Source: Hyphococcus luteus (GTDB taxonomy: Bacteria; Pseudomonadota; Alphaproteobacteria; Caulobacterales; Parvularculaceae). Taken from it: a DNA stretch of 64,000 bases. Under the pieces are notes generated by a model, which saw only the letters and a program-made list of their open reading frames with translations, had not been told where the DNA came from and made no database searches. The stretch is taken from positions 248,001 to 312,000 of the forward strand of contig NZ_PJCH01000017.1 in the NCBI RefSeq assembly GCF_002943565.1. The letters run 5' to 3'. Within the stretch, counting starts at the first letter, position 1. The number at the start of each line of letters is the position of its first letter. The translations under genes were made by a program, and so were the position numbers. Shown piece after piece: positions 21,903 to 31,289 of the stretch.

Positions 21903-23222
21903 TCACCCTTTAGAGAATTCTGGATAAGCTTCAAGTCCAAGTTCGACTTTGTCGAGCCCCTCACGCTCATGTTCCTCGCTGACACGGATTCCAGTCGTGT
22001 ATTTCAGCGCAAGCCAGCAGATTAAGCTAACAAAGAACACGAAAACACCAATGGCGACGATGCCGAGCAGCTGCACGCCATAGGTCGCTTCGGCGTTCGA
22101 CGCCGGGACAATGAAGGTGCCCCAGATGCCGCACAGAAGGTGCGCCGGGATCGCGCCGACGACATCGTCGATTTTCAGCTTGTCGAGGACCGGCACGGCG
22201 AAGGTGACGATGAGCCCGCCCACAAAGCCGACGAAAATCGCAAAGCCGATGGTCGGCGCCAGCGGCTCCGCCGTGATCGAGACGAGACCGCCGATCGCGC
22301 CGTTGAGCGCGATGGTGAGGTCGACCTTCTTGTAGACCAGCTGGGTCGCGATCATCGCCGTCACCACGCCGGCGCAGGCCGCCGTATTGGTGTTGACGAA
22401 GATCCGGCCCACCGCAACCGCGTCGTCAATGGTGCCGAGCGCAAGCTGCGAACCGCCGTTAAAGCCGAACCAGCCGAGCCACAGAATGAACGTGCCGAGC
22501 GTCGCGAGCGGCAGGTTCGAGCCCGGAAACGGATGCACCTTGCCGCCGACATATTTGCCGACGCGCGGGCCCAGCACGAGCGCGCCTGCAAGCGCCGCCC
22601 AGCCGCCGGTGGAATGCACCAGAGTCGATCCGGCGAAATCGGAAAAGCCCATGGCGTCGAGCCAGCCCGCACCCCATTCCCAGGAGGCCTGGATCGGGTA
22701 GATGAAGCCGGTCAGGAGCGCCGTGAAGATCAGGAAGGGCCACAACTTGATGCGCTCGGCGAGCGTGCCGGAGACGATCGAGGCCGCCGTCGCCACGAAC
22801 ACCATCTGGAAATACCAGTCCGAGTGCGAGCCGTAACCGACGCCCATAGGATCGGAATCGTCAGCCGCCCAGAAGAAGTCGAACGGCGCGATGACGCCGC
22901 CTTCGGCGATCCCGTAAATCAGGTTGTAGCCGATGAAATAGACCATCAGCCCGGCCACGGAATAAAGCGCAATGTTCTTCAGACAGATGGTCGCCGCGTT
23001 TTTCGAGCGAACGAGCCCCGCCTCGAGCATGCAAAAGCCGGCCGCCATGAACATGACGACCATTCCCATGATGAGGAACAAGAGCGTGTTGAAAACAAAC
23101 AAAGAGGTGTCGGACGCGGGCGCGGGGGCCGCTTGCGCGGCTTCCTGCGCGAACGCCATTGCAGGCGCAAACGTCGCCAGGGCTGCGCCGCCGAGCGCGG
23201 CGAGAGACAGTTTCTTTTTCAT
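21903..23222 (-). CDS. amtB: Ammonium transporter
   Basis: Amt/Rh channel for NH4+/NH3, 439 aa. A signal peptide (MKKKLSLAALGGAALATFAP, ending at AFA-QEA) precedes 11 membrane helices. Typical motifs: GLVRSKNAATICLKNI, FVATAASIVSGTLAERIK, STGGWAALAGALVLGPR (pore His in HSTGG), WLGWFGFNGGS and GALL-type C-terminal pore His region AHLLCGIWGTF. It lies 27 nt downstream of glnK, the conserved glnK-amtB pair; GlnK plugs the channel under nitrogen excess. Confidence 0.96.
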   Translation of the reverse strand: MKKKLSLAALGGAALATFAPAMAFAQEAAQAAPAPASDTSLFVFNTLLFLIMGMVVMFMAAGFCMLEAGLVRSKNAATICLKNIALYSVAGLMVYFIGYNLIYGIAEGGVIAPFDFFWAADDSDPMGVGYGSHSDWYFQMVFVATAASIVSGTLAERIKLWPFLIFTALLTGFIYPIQASWEWGAGWLDAMGFSDFAGSTLVHSTGGWAALAGALVLGPRVGKYVGGKVHPFPGSNLPLATLGTFILWLGWFGFNGGSQLALGTIDDAVAVGRIFVNTNTAACAGVVTAMIATQLVYKKVDLTIALNGAIGGLVSITAEPLAPTIGFAIFVGFVGGLIVTFAVPVLDKLKIDDVVGAIPAHLLCGIWGTFIVPASNAEATYGVQLLGIVAIGVFVFFVSLICWLALKYTTGIRVSEEHEREGLDKVELGLEAYPEFSKG

Positions 23223-23249
23223 GATGATTTTCCTGTTCTTGTTCTAAGT

Positions 23250-23588
23250 CTACAGCGCCGCCGCGCCGCTTTCGCCGGTGCGCACGCGCACGGCGTCTTC
23301 CAGAGCGAGAACGAAGATCTTGCCGTCGCCGATCCGGTCGGTCTTGGCCGCGTCCCGAATCGCCTCGACGACCTTCGCCGCCTGGCTCGCCTCCACGGCG
23401 ATCTCAAGCTTCACTTTCGGCACGAAATCAACCTGATACTCCGCACCCCGATAAACTTCGCTATGGCCTTTTTGCCGACCGAAGCCTTTGACCTCCGAGA
23501 CGGTCATGCCCTCGACGCCGATCGAGGTCAGAGCGGTCCTGATCTCGTCCAGACGATGCGGCTTAACTACAGCTATTATATATTTCAT
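23250..23588 (-). CDS. glnK: P-II nitrogen regulatory protein
   Basis: Trimeric signal protein sensing 2-oxoglutarate, ATP/ADP and glutamine. 112 aa from MKYIIAVVKPHRL; an in-frame extension upstream to 23663 is not P-II-like and was rejected. T-loop Tyr51, the uridylylation site, is in YRGAEYQVDFVPK; the ATP-binding segment is DRIGDGKIFVLALEDAVRVRTGE. Paired with amtB. No sigma54 -24/-12 element was found upstream, unusual for a glnK-amtB unit in proteobacteria that use NtrC. Confidence 0.95.
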   Translation of the reverse strand: MKYIIAVVKPHRLDEIRTALTSIGVEGMTVSEVKGFGRQKGHSEVYRGAEYQVDFVPKVKLEIAVEASQAAKVVEAIRDAAKTDRIGDGKIFVLALEDAVRVRTGESGAAAL

Positions 23589-23956
23589 CGTTTTAGCCCC
23601 TTTCCCGCACTCTATTTTTTGCGGCCTCTTTTTTACTTTACGCCGTTCCAACCGCCGCCCCAAGGCCGCCTCGACGGCGCCGATTCGGAAGCAACGCTAA
23701 CAATCATAAATATGTCACGCAACTGAATTTTGCTGCAGGGGCGAAAAAAAACCAATTGAATTGGAATATAATGCTATATTTATAACCATATACTCTAATT
23801 ATAGGTAGATTTCTTGCGTTTTTCGCAGTTCATGGCAGCTGTTGCAAAAATGTTATTGTGCGATGCGGCATTCTTGGACAAGCTTTCTCCGTAAACAAAC
23901 TTATGTGTTCCGTATACCTCGTTTCCCAGAAAACGAGCAAAAAAAAGGAGGAGTCT
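23589..23956. promoter_or_regulatory. Divergent control region, glnK / porin, with AT-rich patch
   Basis: 368 nt. A strongly AT-rich block (about 23745-23815) contains the palindrome CCAATT-G-AATTGG (23752-23764), a plus-strand TATAAT (23767-23772) and a minus-strand TATAAT (23798-23803). Neither box has a good -35. The palindrome is a candidate operator for one or both divergent genes. Confidence 0.4.
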
Positions 23957-24715
23957 ATGCTGCGCTCACTCGCCACTGCACTAGTTCTGTCAACCGTCGC
24001 CCTTCCGGCGGCCGCGGAATCCCTGGAGGTTTCCACCACTGTCGGCTTTGAATCACGTTACCTGTTCCGCGGCGTTCAGTTCGCCGAAACAAGCTTTCAG
24101 CCCGCCATCAACCTCGGCTACGGCAATTTCTATGGAACCGCCTGGCTGAACCTGCCGATCGGCGATGACGACCTCGTTGTGACGCCCGGCGGCGAAGAGC
24201 TCGACCTCGTGGTCGGCTACAGCGCGCCCATAAGCGACGTCGTCTCATTCGATGTGGGCCTGACCTATTACACCTTCCCGGATCTCGCGAGCGGCTTCTT
24301 CGATCTTTACGAAGAAGACGGCGACGGCATGGGCGCCAACACGCTCGAGCCTTACGCCGGCCTCGCCTTCGACATCCCGCTGTCGCCGTCGATCTATGTC
24401 TATCATGACTTCAATTTCGACACGACGACCTTCCAGGCCAACGGGTCATATTCCTTTCCGCTCGCCGAAAAGACCAGCTTCGATGTCGGCGGCTATATCG
24501 GCTACGTGATCGACGACACGGGCGGCACGGACTATGTCTACGGCACGGCGTCCGCCGACATTTCCTACGCGATTTCCGACAACGGCTCGTTCTATGCGGG
24601 CGTGCGGTACGGCGGCTCCGACCTTCCGGGCGGCTCCGTCATCGACGACTCCATCGCCGGCACGACCAAGTCGAGCGCCGTTTGGTGGGGGCTCGGCTTC
24701 AACGCGTCGTTCTAA
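23957..24715 (+). CDS. TorF-like outer-membrane beta-barrel protein
   Basis: 252 aa. Signal peptide MLRSLATALVLSTVALPAAA with cleavage before ESLEV. The mature part starts VSTTVGFESRYLFRGVQFAE, typical of the TIGR02001/TorF putative porin family, alternates amphipathic strands and ends WWGLGFNASF with the C-terminal Phe recognised by the Bam machinery. The start has a strong AAGGAGGAG 4 nt upstream. It lies divergent to glnK-amtB, so a nutrient-related pore is possible, but the substrate is unknown. Confidence 0.8.
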   Translation: MLRSLATALVLSTVALPAAAESLEVSTTVGFESRYLFRGVQFAETSFQPAINLGYGNFYGTAWLNLPIGDDDLVVTPGGEELDLVVGYSAPISDVVSFDVGLTYYTFPDLASGFFDLYEEDGDGMGANTLEPYAGLAFDIPLSPSIYVYHDFNFDTTTFQANGSYSFPLAEKTSFDVGGYIGYVIDDTGGTDYVYGTASADISYAISDNGSFYAGVRYGGSDLPGGSVIDDSIAGTTKSSAVWWGLGFNASF

Positions 24716-24753
24716 AGCTTAAGTCAAGAGTTCGGGCGCATCGGGGGCGTCCG

Positions 24754-24815
24754 GCGCAAGGCAGGAGCATTCCTTGCGCAAACATCATGGCCGGCGGGCG
24801 ACCGCCGGCCATGAT
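24754..24815 (+). repeat. Two adjacent hairpins after the porin gene
   Basis: First GCGCAAGG / CCTTGCGC (24754-24779, 10-nt loop). Then a perfect 14-bp inverted repeat ATCATGGCCGGCGG / CCGCCGGCCATGAT with a 4-nt loop (24784-24815). No T tract follows, so it may be a processing or mRNA-stabilising structure, or a Rho-independent stop of atypical form. Confidence 0.6.
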
Positions 24816-24953
24816 TCCATCCGGTTCATCCGTGCAATGAATTCCCGCCAGCCGCCGTCAACACCGTCGCCGCCGAAAAGTTCCCCGGCAGCGTTTAAAT
24901 AAAACAGCGCGCTTTGTTTGCCATCAACCACGGAATGATTTAGACATTCATCC

Positions 24954-26396
24954 ATGAAGAAGAACGATGCGTTTCAGGGATACGACCCTGACGGCGACTT
25001 TTGCGAGATCTTCGGCCCGGCGGACGGCAAGCAGACCCAAAACCCGCTTGCACAAAGACTTTCCAAATACAACATCCGCACGCTCAACCAGCGCAACAGC
25101 GCCGCCGAGCGCGAATTGCACAATCTCGGAATCACTTTCACCGTCTATTCCGATTCCGGCGCCATCGACCGCATCCTGCCCTTCGACCCGATTCCCCGGC
25201 AGATTTCGCAGGCCGACTGGAAGGTGCTCGAAAAAGGCTGCCGTCAGCGCGTCATGGCGCTCAACGCCTTTCTCGCCGATGTCTACGGCAAACAGAAGAT
25301 CTTCAAAGACAAGATCATCCCGAAGGCCCTCGTCACCGGCAACAAGAATTTCCGCAAGGAAATGGTCGGGGTGAAGCTGCCCCACAGCACCTACACCCAT
25401 ATCAGCGGCGTCGATCTCATCCGCGACGAGCATGGCGAATTTCTCGTCCTCGAAGACAATTGCCGGTCTCCCTCGGGCGTTTCCTATGTGATTGAGAACC
25501 GCCACCTGATGATGCGCTCCTTCCCCGACCTCATGGAAGGCGTGAAAGTCATGCCGGTCTCCGATTACGGCAAGCGGCTGAAAGCCACGCTCACCGAAAC
25601 CACCCCGGCGCGATACCAGAACCCGCAGGTCGTGCTGTTAACGCCGGGCGTCTTCAACTCCGCCTATTTCGAACATGTCTTTCTCGCCCGGGAGATGGGC
25701 GTGCCGCTGGTCGAAGGCCGCGACCTCGTCGTCGACGAGGAAGACCGGGTCTTCATGAAAACCATCTCAGGGCTTGAGCGCGTCCACATGATTTACCGGC
25801 GCATCGACGACGCGTTTCTCGACCCGGAAGTCTTCCGCAAGGATTCGATGCTCGGCGCGCCGGGCCTCATGCGCTCGCTCAAAGCCGGCAAGGTCGCCAT
25901 CGCCAATGCGGTCGGCGCCGGCGTCGCCGACGACAAGGCGGTCTACGCCTATATGCCGCGCATCATCAAATATTATCTCGACGAAGACCCGGTGCTCAAC
26001 AATGTGGAGACCTGGATCTGCCGCGAGAAAGACGCGCTCGCCTATGTGCTCGAGCATCTCGAGGACCTGGTGGTGAAACCCGTGGGCGAGAGCGGCGGCT
26101 ACGGCATCGTCATCGGCCCCATGGCGACCAAGGCCGAACTCGCCGCCGTGCGCCGCGAGCTGAAAAAGAATCCGTCGAATTACATTGCCCAGCCGATGAT
26201 CCGCCTTTCCGTTTCGCCGACCCTGACCAAGGCGGGGCTTCGCCCGCGCCATGTGGATTTGCGTCCTTTCGTGCTCACCGGCGAAGAGCCCTGGGTCCTG
26301 CCCGGCGGGCTCACCCGCGTCGCCATGCGCGAGGGCTCGCTCGTCGTCAATTCTTCGCAAGGCGGCGGCTCCAAAGACACATGGGTGATGCGCTGA
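24954..26396 (+). CDS. Circularly permuted ATP-grasp type 2 family protein
   Basis: 480 aa. The family (DUF404/DUF407 region) is annotated as a circularly permuted ATP-grasp ligase. Visible landmarks: DWKVLEKGCRQRVMALNAFL, HISGVDLIRDEHGEFLVLED with the acidic metal/ATP residues, NCRSPSGVSYVIENR, and late VVKPVGESGGYGIVIGP plus FVLTGEEPWVLPGGLTRVA. It is predicted to form an amide or peptide bond, with no defined substrate. Its stop overlaps the alpha-E gene start (TGATG), and a transglutaminase follows, the usual three-gene context of this family. Confidence 0.88.
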   Translation: MKKNDAFQGYDPDGDFCEIFGPADGKQTQNPLAQRLSKYNIRTLNQRNSAAERELHNLGITFTVYSDSGAIDRILPFDPIPRQISQADWKVLEKGCRQRVMALNAFLADVYGKQKIFKDKIIPKALVTGNKNFRKEMVGVKLPHSTYTHISGVDLIRDEHGEFLVLEDNCRSPSGVSYVIENRHLMMRSFPDLMEGVKVMPVSDYGKRLKATLTETTPARYQNPQVVLLTPGVFNSAYFEHVFLAREMGVPLVEGRDLVVDEEDRVFMKTISGLERVHMIYRRIDDAFLDPEVFRKDSMLGAPGLMRSLKAGKVAIANAVGAGVADDKAVYAYMPRIIKYYLDEDPVLNNVETWICREKDALAYVLEHLEDLVVKPVGESGGYGIVIGPMATKAELAAVRRELKKNPSNYIAQPMIRLSVSPTLTKAGLRPRHVDLRPFVLTGEEPWVLPGGLTRVAMREGSLVVNSSQGGGSKDTWVMR

Positions 26397-27340
26397 TGTT
26401 GCTCTCGCGGTTCGCCGACAGCGCTTTCTGGATGGGCCGCTATTTGGAGCGGGCCGAAAGTCTTGCGCGCCTATTGATGGTGACCGAAAGTTTCGCCGCC
26501 GATCAGGAAAGCGACGAAGCCTGGGCGCCGATTCTTCAGGTCTTCGCAGATACGGACGCTTTCTCCGAACGCGGCAAGCCGCTCACCGCGCTCAATGTCG
26601 CGCGCTTTTATCTCGCCGACCCGAACAATTCGAATTCGGTCATTCTCGCCGCGACCATGATGAAAGAGAATGCGCGGTCCCTGCGTCATCTTCTCAGCAC
26701 CGAAAGCTGGCGCCAGGTCTCGCTTTTCCAAAAAAGCGTCGCCGCCCTGCAAAAGCGCCGTTTCGCCCTCTCCAAGATGAGCGAAATCTGCGCCGACATC
26801 CGCGACGGCTCGTGCACCTTGAGGGGCGTCCTCGACGCCACCTGCTATCGCGATGAGGTCTGGCGCTTCCTGCAGCTCGGCGCGGCGCTCGAGCGGGCGG
26901 ACCAGTCGACCCGCCTCATCGACATCAAATATTTCCGCTTCGACCGCGACGACGACGATGACGAGCCCGCCCCGCCGGACGTCGCCTGGTGGAACACCCT
27001 GTTGCGCTCGGCCTCCGGCTATCACGCCTTCCAGCGCCGGTATTCTTTTAATGCAGACCCTGCGGATGCAGCCCGTTTTCTTATTTGCGACAAGCACTTG
27101 CCGCTGTCTGTGACGAATGCGGTCGAGGCCGCCTGCGAACAGCTCGCCCGCCTCGACGAGGATTTCGGCGCCCGGCCGGGGGCCGCTGTCTCCCGCGCCG
27201 CCAAGGCCCTGCGGGAGCGGCTCGACGCCCCGCCGGCGCGGCTTTCGGGGCGCTCTCTCCACCGGTATCTCGACCAGATCCAGCAGGAGATCATAACCCT
27301 CGCCAACGTCCTCGATGACCGCTATTTTTCGCCGGCCTGA
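26396..27340 (+). CDS. Alpha-E domain protein (DUF403)
   Basis: 314 aa from the ATG at 26396, giving the family's usual start MLLSRFADSAFWMGRYLERAE; an ATG 15 nt upstream is in frame but less likely. All-helical alpha-E domain throughout, with LRGVLDATCYRDEVWRFLQLG and VTNAVEAACEQLARLDEDF. It is translationally coupled to the ATP-grasp gene. Function is unknown; in related genomes it accompanies ATP-grasp and transglutaminase proteins and is assumed to be a partner in peptide tagging or modification. Confidence 0.87.
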   Translation: MLLSRFADSAFWMGRYLERAESLARLLMVTESFAADQESDEAWAPILQVFADTDAFSERGKPLTALNVARFYLADPNNSNSVILAATMMKENARSLRHLLSTESWRQVSLFQKSVAALQKRRFALSKMSEICADIRDGSCTLRGVLDATCYRDEVWRFLQLGAALERADQSTRLIDIKYFRFDRDDDDDEPAPPDVAWWNTLLRSASGYHAFQRRYSFNADPADAARFLICDKHLPLSVTNAVEAACEQLARLDEDFGARPGAAVSRAAKALRERLDAPPARLSGRSLHRYLDQIQQEIITLANVLDDRYFSPA

Positions 27341-27371
27341 GCGCATGCCGGCCGGGCGGTGTTAACCAATC

Positions 27372-27386
27372 GTCAGGGCGCCTGAC
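27372..27386 (+). repeat. Small perfect palindrome between the alpha-E and transglutaminase genes
   Basis: GTCAGG-GCG-CCTGAC, a 6-bp perfect inverted repeat in an 87-nt gap, followed after about 25 nt by a TATAAA-like sequence. Possible operator or short hairpin. Confidence 0.35.
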
Positions 27387-27427
27387 CTTAAATGCCGGCG
27401 CACAAAACAGTAACCGTATAAAAAATT

Positions 27428-28363
27428 GTGTCAGACCCGAACATGAACGCTCCCACACCGAATGTCAGCACCGATATTCTGCAAGTGCGACACACGACGC
27501 GCTATCGCTACAGCGAGCCTGTCGCCTTCGGTCCGCATCGCGCCATGTTCAGGCCGCATGAAAGCAATGACCTGCGCCTGACGGCTTTTGACATCACGAC
27601 GAACCCGCCCGCAAAGCAGCACTGGGTTCATGACGTGTTTTCCAACTCAAAAGTCATCCTCAATTTCGATGCTGCGCCATTGTCTGACACGCTGGAAATA
27701 TTGTGCGTCTTTAATGTCATTCGCACCAGCGTCTATGCGCCGGTCTTTCCGATCGCGCTCAATGCGCAGAACTATCCGTTCGATTATCCGAAAGAACAGA
27801 TCCCCGATCTGATCGCGCTAATCCGGCCCGAATACGATCACCCGGCGGAAGCGGTGAACGAGTGGGCGAACAAGCTGCTGCGCGAAGCCGGCGCCGACAC
27901 CTGGACCATCCTGACCACAATCAACAATACGATACACAAAACATTCGAATACCGGCGACGCGAGGAACCGGGCATTCAGGCGCCGCGTGAAACCATTGAC
28001 CTCGGGCACGGCTCCTGCCGGGATTTCGCGATCCTGATGATAGAGGCTGTGCGCCAGCTCGGTTTCGCGGCGCGCTTCGTCACCGGGTATCTCTACGATC
28101 CGGTCGCCAGCCAGAGCGGCGCCCTTCAAGGCACCGGCGCGACCCACGCCTGGGTGCAGGTGTTCTTGCCCGGCGCCGGCTGGATCGAGTTCGACCCCAC
28201 CAACGGCCTCGTCGCGAGCGGCAATCTGATCCGCACCGGCGTGGCGCGCACGCCAAGTCAGGCCGTGCCGCTGGACGGTTCGTTCCACGGCGCCACGGAC
28301 GCCTTCACCGGCATGGATGTGGACGTGCAGATCCTGGCCCTCGCCCCGACGCTGCACAGCTAA
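27428..28363 (+). CDS. Transglutaminase-like protease-fold protein
   Basis: 311 aa from GTG 27428; ATG 27443 is an alternative and neither has a clear SD. An N-terminal bacterial transglutaminase-like beta domain (residues about 17-100, ILQVRHTTRYRYSEPVAFGP) is followed by the papain-like core with the triad Cys197 (GHGSCRDFAILMIEA), His240 (GATHAWVQVFLPG) and Asp256 (WIEFDPTNG). No signal peptide, so it is cytoplasmic. Likely a peptidase or amidase working with the neighbouring ATP-grasp/alpha-E pair, perhaps reversing the ligation. Confidence 0.88.
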   Translation: MSDPNMNAPTPNVSTDILQVRHTTRYRYSEPVAFGPHRAMFRPHESNDLRLTAFDITTNPPAKQHWVHDVFSNSKVILNFDAAPLSDTLEILCVFNVIRTSVYAPVFPIALNAQNYPFDYPKEQIPDLIALIRPEYDHPAEAVNEWANKLLREAGADTWTILTTINNTIHKTFEYRRREEPGIQAPRETIDLGHGSCRDFAILMIEAVRQLGFAARFVTGYLYDPVASQSGALQGTGATHAWVQVFLPGAGWIEFDPTNGLVASGNLIRTGVARTPSQAVPLDGSFHGATDAFTGMDVDVQILALAPTLHS

Positions 28364-28388
28364 GGGCGGCGCTTAAAGCTGCGCGGCC

Positions 28389-28766
28389 TTAGCGCTGCGG
28401 GTCTTCGTCTTCGCCGGTCACGCCGGTTTCTTCTTCGTCTTCCTCGGCAAGGCCGGATTCGCCCGGCGCGTCCTGAAGCTCGCCGTCGAGCCGGCTTTCG
28501 CCTTCCGGCATGGTCACGTCGAGCGCCTCTGCGTCCGGCTTGTCTTCACCCACGCCGGGCTCAATGGGATCTGTCTCGAGCCTGAGATCGCCTGGCTGCG
28601 GATTGACCTCCATTTCCGTGTCGGCGCCGTCGCTGCTTTCCAGCGCCGCGCCGGGCGCGTCCGCCGCCGGCAGCTCGGTTCTTTCCGAGGGCTCTTCGCC
28701 GGTGAAAAACACGAAAATGAGGATCAGGGCTACGATCGCCGCAAGGGCGGTGATCCAGCGGGTCAT
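28389..28766 (-). CDS. Membrane-anchored acidic hypothetical protein
   Basis: 125 aa. [20 protein letters not shown] forms one N-terminal helix (anchor or uncleaved signal), after which nearly every segment is rich in Asp, Glu, Gly and Pro with few basic residues, suggesting a disordered acidic domain. The start is certain: AAGGAGG lies 6 nt upstream. It is divergent from uvrB and convergent with the transglutaminase gene. Not recognised as a known family. Confidence 0.7.
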   Translation of the reverse strand: MTRWITALAAIVALILIFVFFTGEEPSERTELPAADAPGAALESSDGADTEMEVNPQPGDLRLETDPIEPGVGEDKPDAEALDVTMPEGESRLDGELQDAPGESGLAEEDEEETGVTGEDEDPQR

Positions 28767-28862
28767 AACAACCTCCTTTTTCGCAGGAAACACGGCGGCC
28801 GCAAGCCGGTTCCGGGCGCCCGCCCCCCTTCCCTTTCGGCGGGTTCGCATTATGTTCTGCCC

Positions 28863-31268
28863 ATGCCCCCAGACTCGAAAGCCAAATCCAGACACCGCCC
28901 CGGATACGACCCGAAAGCCAAACGGCCCGCGAGCCAGCCCGTCACCGACAGCGCGGCGGTGACGCCCGGCGGCTTTTCCGAAGCCGTCGCCGCCTATCAC
29001 GACCGGCTCGCTGTGCCGCTCGACGAATGGGTCCCGCACCGGCCCGAGCGCCCGGAGAAATCCGGCCTGTCGAAGCCTTTGCGCGTCGTCTCGGACTATG
29101 AGCCCGCCGGCGACCAGCCCCAGGCGATCAAGGAGCTTTCCGAGGGGATCAAGACCCATGAATGGGACCAGGTCCTGCTCGGCGCCACGGGCACGGGCAA
29201 GACCTTCACCATGGCCAAGGTCATCGAGGCGTGCCAGCGCCCGGCGCTGATCCTCGCGCCGAACAAGACCCTCGCGGCGCAGCTCTATGGCGAGTTCAAG
29301 GCGTTCTTCCCCGACAACGCGGTCGAATATTTCGTCTCTTACTACGACTATTACCAGCCGGAAGCCTATGTTCCGCGCACGGACACCTATATCGAGAAGG
29401 AAAGCTCCATCAACGAGCAGATCGACCGCATGCGCCACGCCGCGACGCGGGCGATCCTCGAGCGCGACGACGTGATTATAGTCGCTAGCGTTTCGTGCAT
29501 TTACGGCATCGGCTCGGTGGAGACCTATACGGCCATGACCTTTTCCCTGAAGGTCGGGCAGGAGCTCTCGCGCAAGAAGCTGCTCGCCGATCTCGTGGCC
29601 CTGCAATATAAGCGCAACGACAACGCTTTCGCCCGCGGCGCGTTCCGGGCGCGCGGCGACACCATCGAAGTCTTCCCGGCGCACTATGAAGACCGCGCCT
29701 GGCGCGTCTCCATGTTCGGCGACGAGATCGAGAGCCTCACCGAGTTCGACCCGCTGACGGGCCAGAAGACCGGCGATCTCGAGGAAGTGACGCTCTACGC
29801 CAACTCCCACTATGTGACGCCGCGCCCGACGCTGCAGCAGGCCATCGCCGGCATCAAGAAAGAGCTGAACGAGACCCTGCCGATCATGCGCGAGGAAGGC
29901 CGCCTGCTCGAAGCCCAGCGCCTCGAACAGCGCGTGCAGTTCGACCTCGAGATGATGGCGGCGACCGGCGCCTGCAACGGCATCGAGAACTATTCGCGCT
30001 ATCTCACCGGGCGCCAGCCGGGCGAGCCGCCCCCGACCCTGTTCGAATATCTCCCGGAAAACGCGCTCATCTTCTGCGACGAAAGCCATGTCACCGTGCC
30101 GCAGATCGGCGCCATGTTCCGCGGCGACTTCAACCGCAAGCGAACGCTCGCCGAATACGGCTTTCGCCTGCCCTCCTGCATGGACAACCGGCCGCTGAAA
30201 TTCGAGGAGTGGGAGAAGATGCGCCCGCAGACGGTGCATGTCTCCGCGACGCCCGGCGACTGGGAGCTGAACCGCACGGGCGGCGTCTTCACCGAACAGG
30301 TGATCCGCCCCACCGGCCTCGTCGACCCGGAGGTGGAAATCCGCCCGGTGACGGGAGACAAATCGAACCAGGTCGACGACGTCATCGCCGAGTGCAAGGC
30401 GGTCGCGAAAAAGGGCGGGCGCGTGCTGGTCACGACGCTGACCAAGCGCATGGCCGAAGACCTCACCGAATATATGCACGAACAGGGCGTGCGCGTGCGC
30501 TACATGCATTCCGACATCGACACGCTGGAGCGGATCGAGATCATCCGCGATCTCCGCCTCGGCGCATTTGACGTGCTGGTGGGCATCAACCTGCTGCGCG
30601 AGGGGCTCGATATTCCCGAATGCCAGCTCGTGGCGATCCTCGACGCCGACAAGGAAGGGTTTTTGCGGTCGGAGACCTCGCTGATCCAGACCATCGGGCG
30701 CGCGGCGCGCAATGTCGACGGCCGGGTCATTCTCTATGCGGACAACATCACCGGCTCCATGGAGCGGGCCATGGGCGAGACCGAGCGGCGGCGCGAAAAA
30801 CAGCTCGCCCACAACAAGGCGCACGGGATCACCCCGGCCACGGTGAAGGCGAAAATCGCCGAAATCGCCGAGAGCGACGACGAAGGCGCGAAAGCCGCCA
30901 TGGGCCAGACTTTCGTCGGCCACCGCAATGTCCGCAGCGCCCATGGCGGCGAAATGGCGGCGGGCTTCGCCGAAGACGGCGCCGAGTTCGCCGGCGCGGG
31001 CCACAATTTGAAGGCCGTCCTCTCCCATCTCGAAAAAGAAATGCGCGAGGCCGCCTCCAACCTCGAATTCGAAACCGCCGCCCGCCTAAGGGACGAAATC
31101 AAGCGCCTGCAGGAAGTGGAGCTCGCCGTCGCCGACGATCCATTAGCGCGTCAGTCCACAGTGGAAGCCCGCGTCGAAGAAGCCTCGGAGGGAAGGATCA
31201 AGAAGTCTGAAGGCACGGTGAGCAATGTGCGGAGTAAGCCGCGGGGGGCGAAGAGGAAACGGCGCTAG
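28863..31268 (+). CDS. uvrB: Excinuclease ABC subunit B
   Basis: DNA-damage verification helicase of nucleotide excision repair. 801 aa. A ~75-residue basic N-terminal extension, common in alphaproteobacteria, precedes the core ([21 protein letters not shown] start). Walker [13 protein letters not shown], the damage-probing beta-hairpin region [24 protein letters not shown]-like [12 protein letters not shown], helicase [11 protein letters not shown], and a UVR domain near residues 715-750 ([20 protein letters not shown]) for UvrA/UvrC contact. The C-terminal tail is basic. Confidence 0.97.
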   Translation: MPPDSKAKSRHRPGYDPKAKRPASQPVTDSAAVTPGGFSEAVAAYHDRLAVPLDEWVPHRPERPEKSGLSKPLRVVSDYEPAGDQPQAIKELSEGIKTHEWDQVLLGATGTGKTFTMAKVIEACQRPALILAPNKTLAAQLYGEFKAFFPDNAVEYFVSYYDYYQPEAYVPRTDTYIEKESSINEQIDRMRHAATRAILERDDVIIVASVSCIYGIGSVETYTAMTFSLKVGQELSRKKLLADLVALQYKRNDNAFARGAFRARGDTIEVFPAHYEDRAWRVSMFGDEIESLTEFDPLTGQKTGDLEEVTLYANSHYVTPRPTLQQAIAGIKKELNETLPIMREEGRLLEAQRLEQRVQFDLEMMAATGACNGIENYSRYLTGRQPGEPPPTLFEYLPENALIFCDESHVTVPQIGAMFRGDFNRKRTLAEYGFRLPSCMDNRPLKFEEWEKMRPQTVHVSATPGDWELNRTGGVFTEQVIRPTGLVDPEVEIRPVTGDKSNQVDDVIAECKAVAKKGGRVLVTTLTKRMAEDLTEYMHEQGVRVRYMHSDIDTLERIEIIRDLRLGAFDVLVGINLLREGLDIPECQLVAILDADKEGFLRSETSLIQTIGRAARNVDGRVILYADNITGSMERAMGETERRREKQLAHNKAHGITPATVKAKIAEIAESDDEGAKAAMGQTFVGHRNVRSAHGGEMAAGFAEDGAEFAGAGHNLKAVLSHLEKEMREAASNLEFETAARLRDEIKRLQEVELAVADDPLARQSTVEARVEEASEGRIKKSEGTVSNVRSKPRGAKRKRR

Positions 31269-31289
31269 ACTTGTAGTCCCGAACACATT

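Noticed and set aside
23589-23663. N-terminal extension of glnK
   Set aside because: P-II proteins begin MKYII...; the added residues are basic and non-homologous and lack an SD.
23833-23846. TGGCAGCTGTTGCA as a sigma54 promoter
   Set aside because: GG-to-GC spacing is 8, not 10, and its position does not fit glnK or the porin gene.
28389-31028. 879-codon minus-strand frame opposite uvrB
   Set aside because: Only the last ~125 codons (28389-28766) have an SD and a protein-like profile; the rest is the complement of uvrB.
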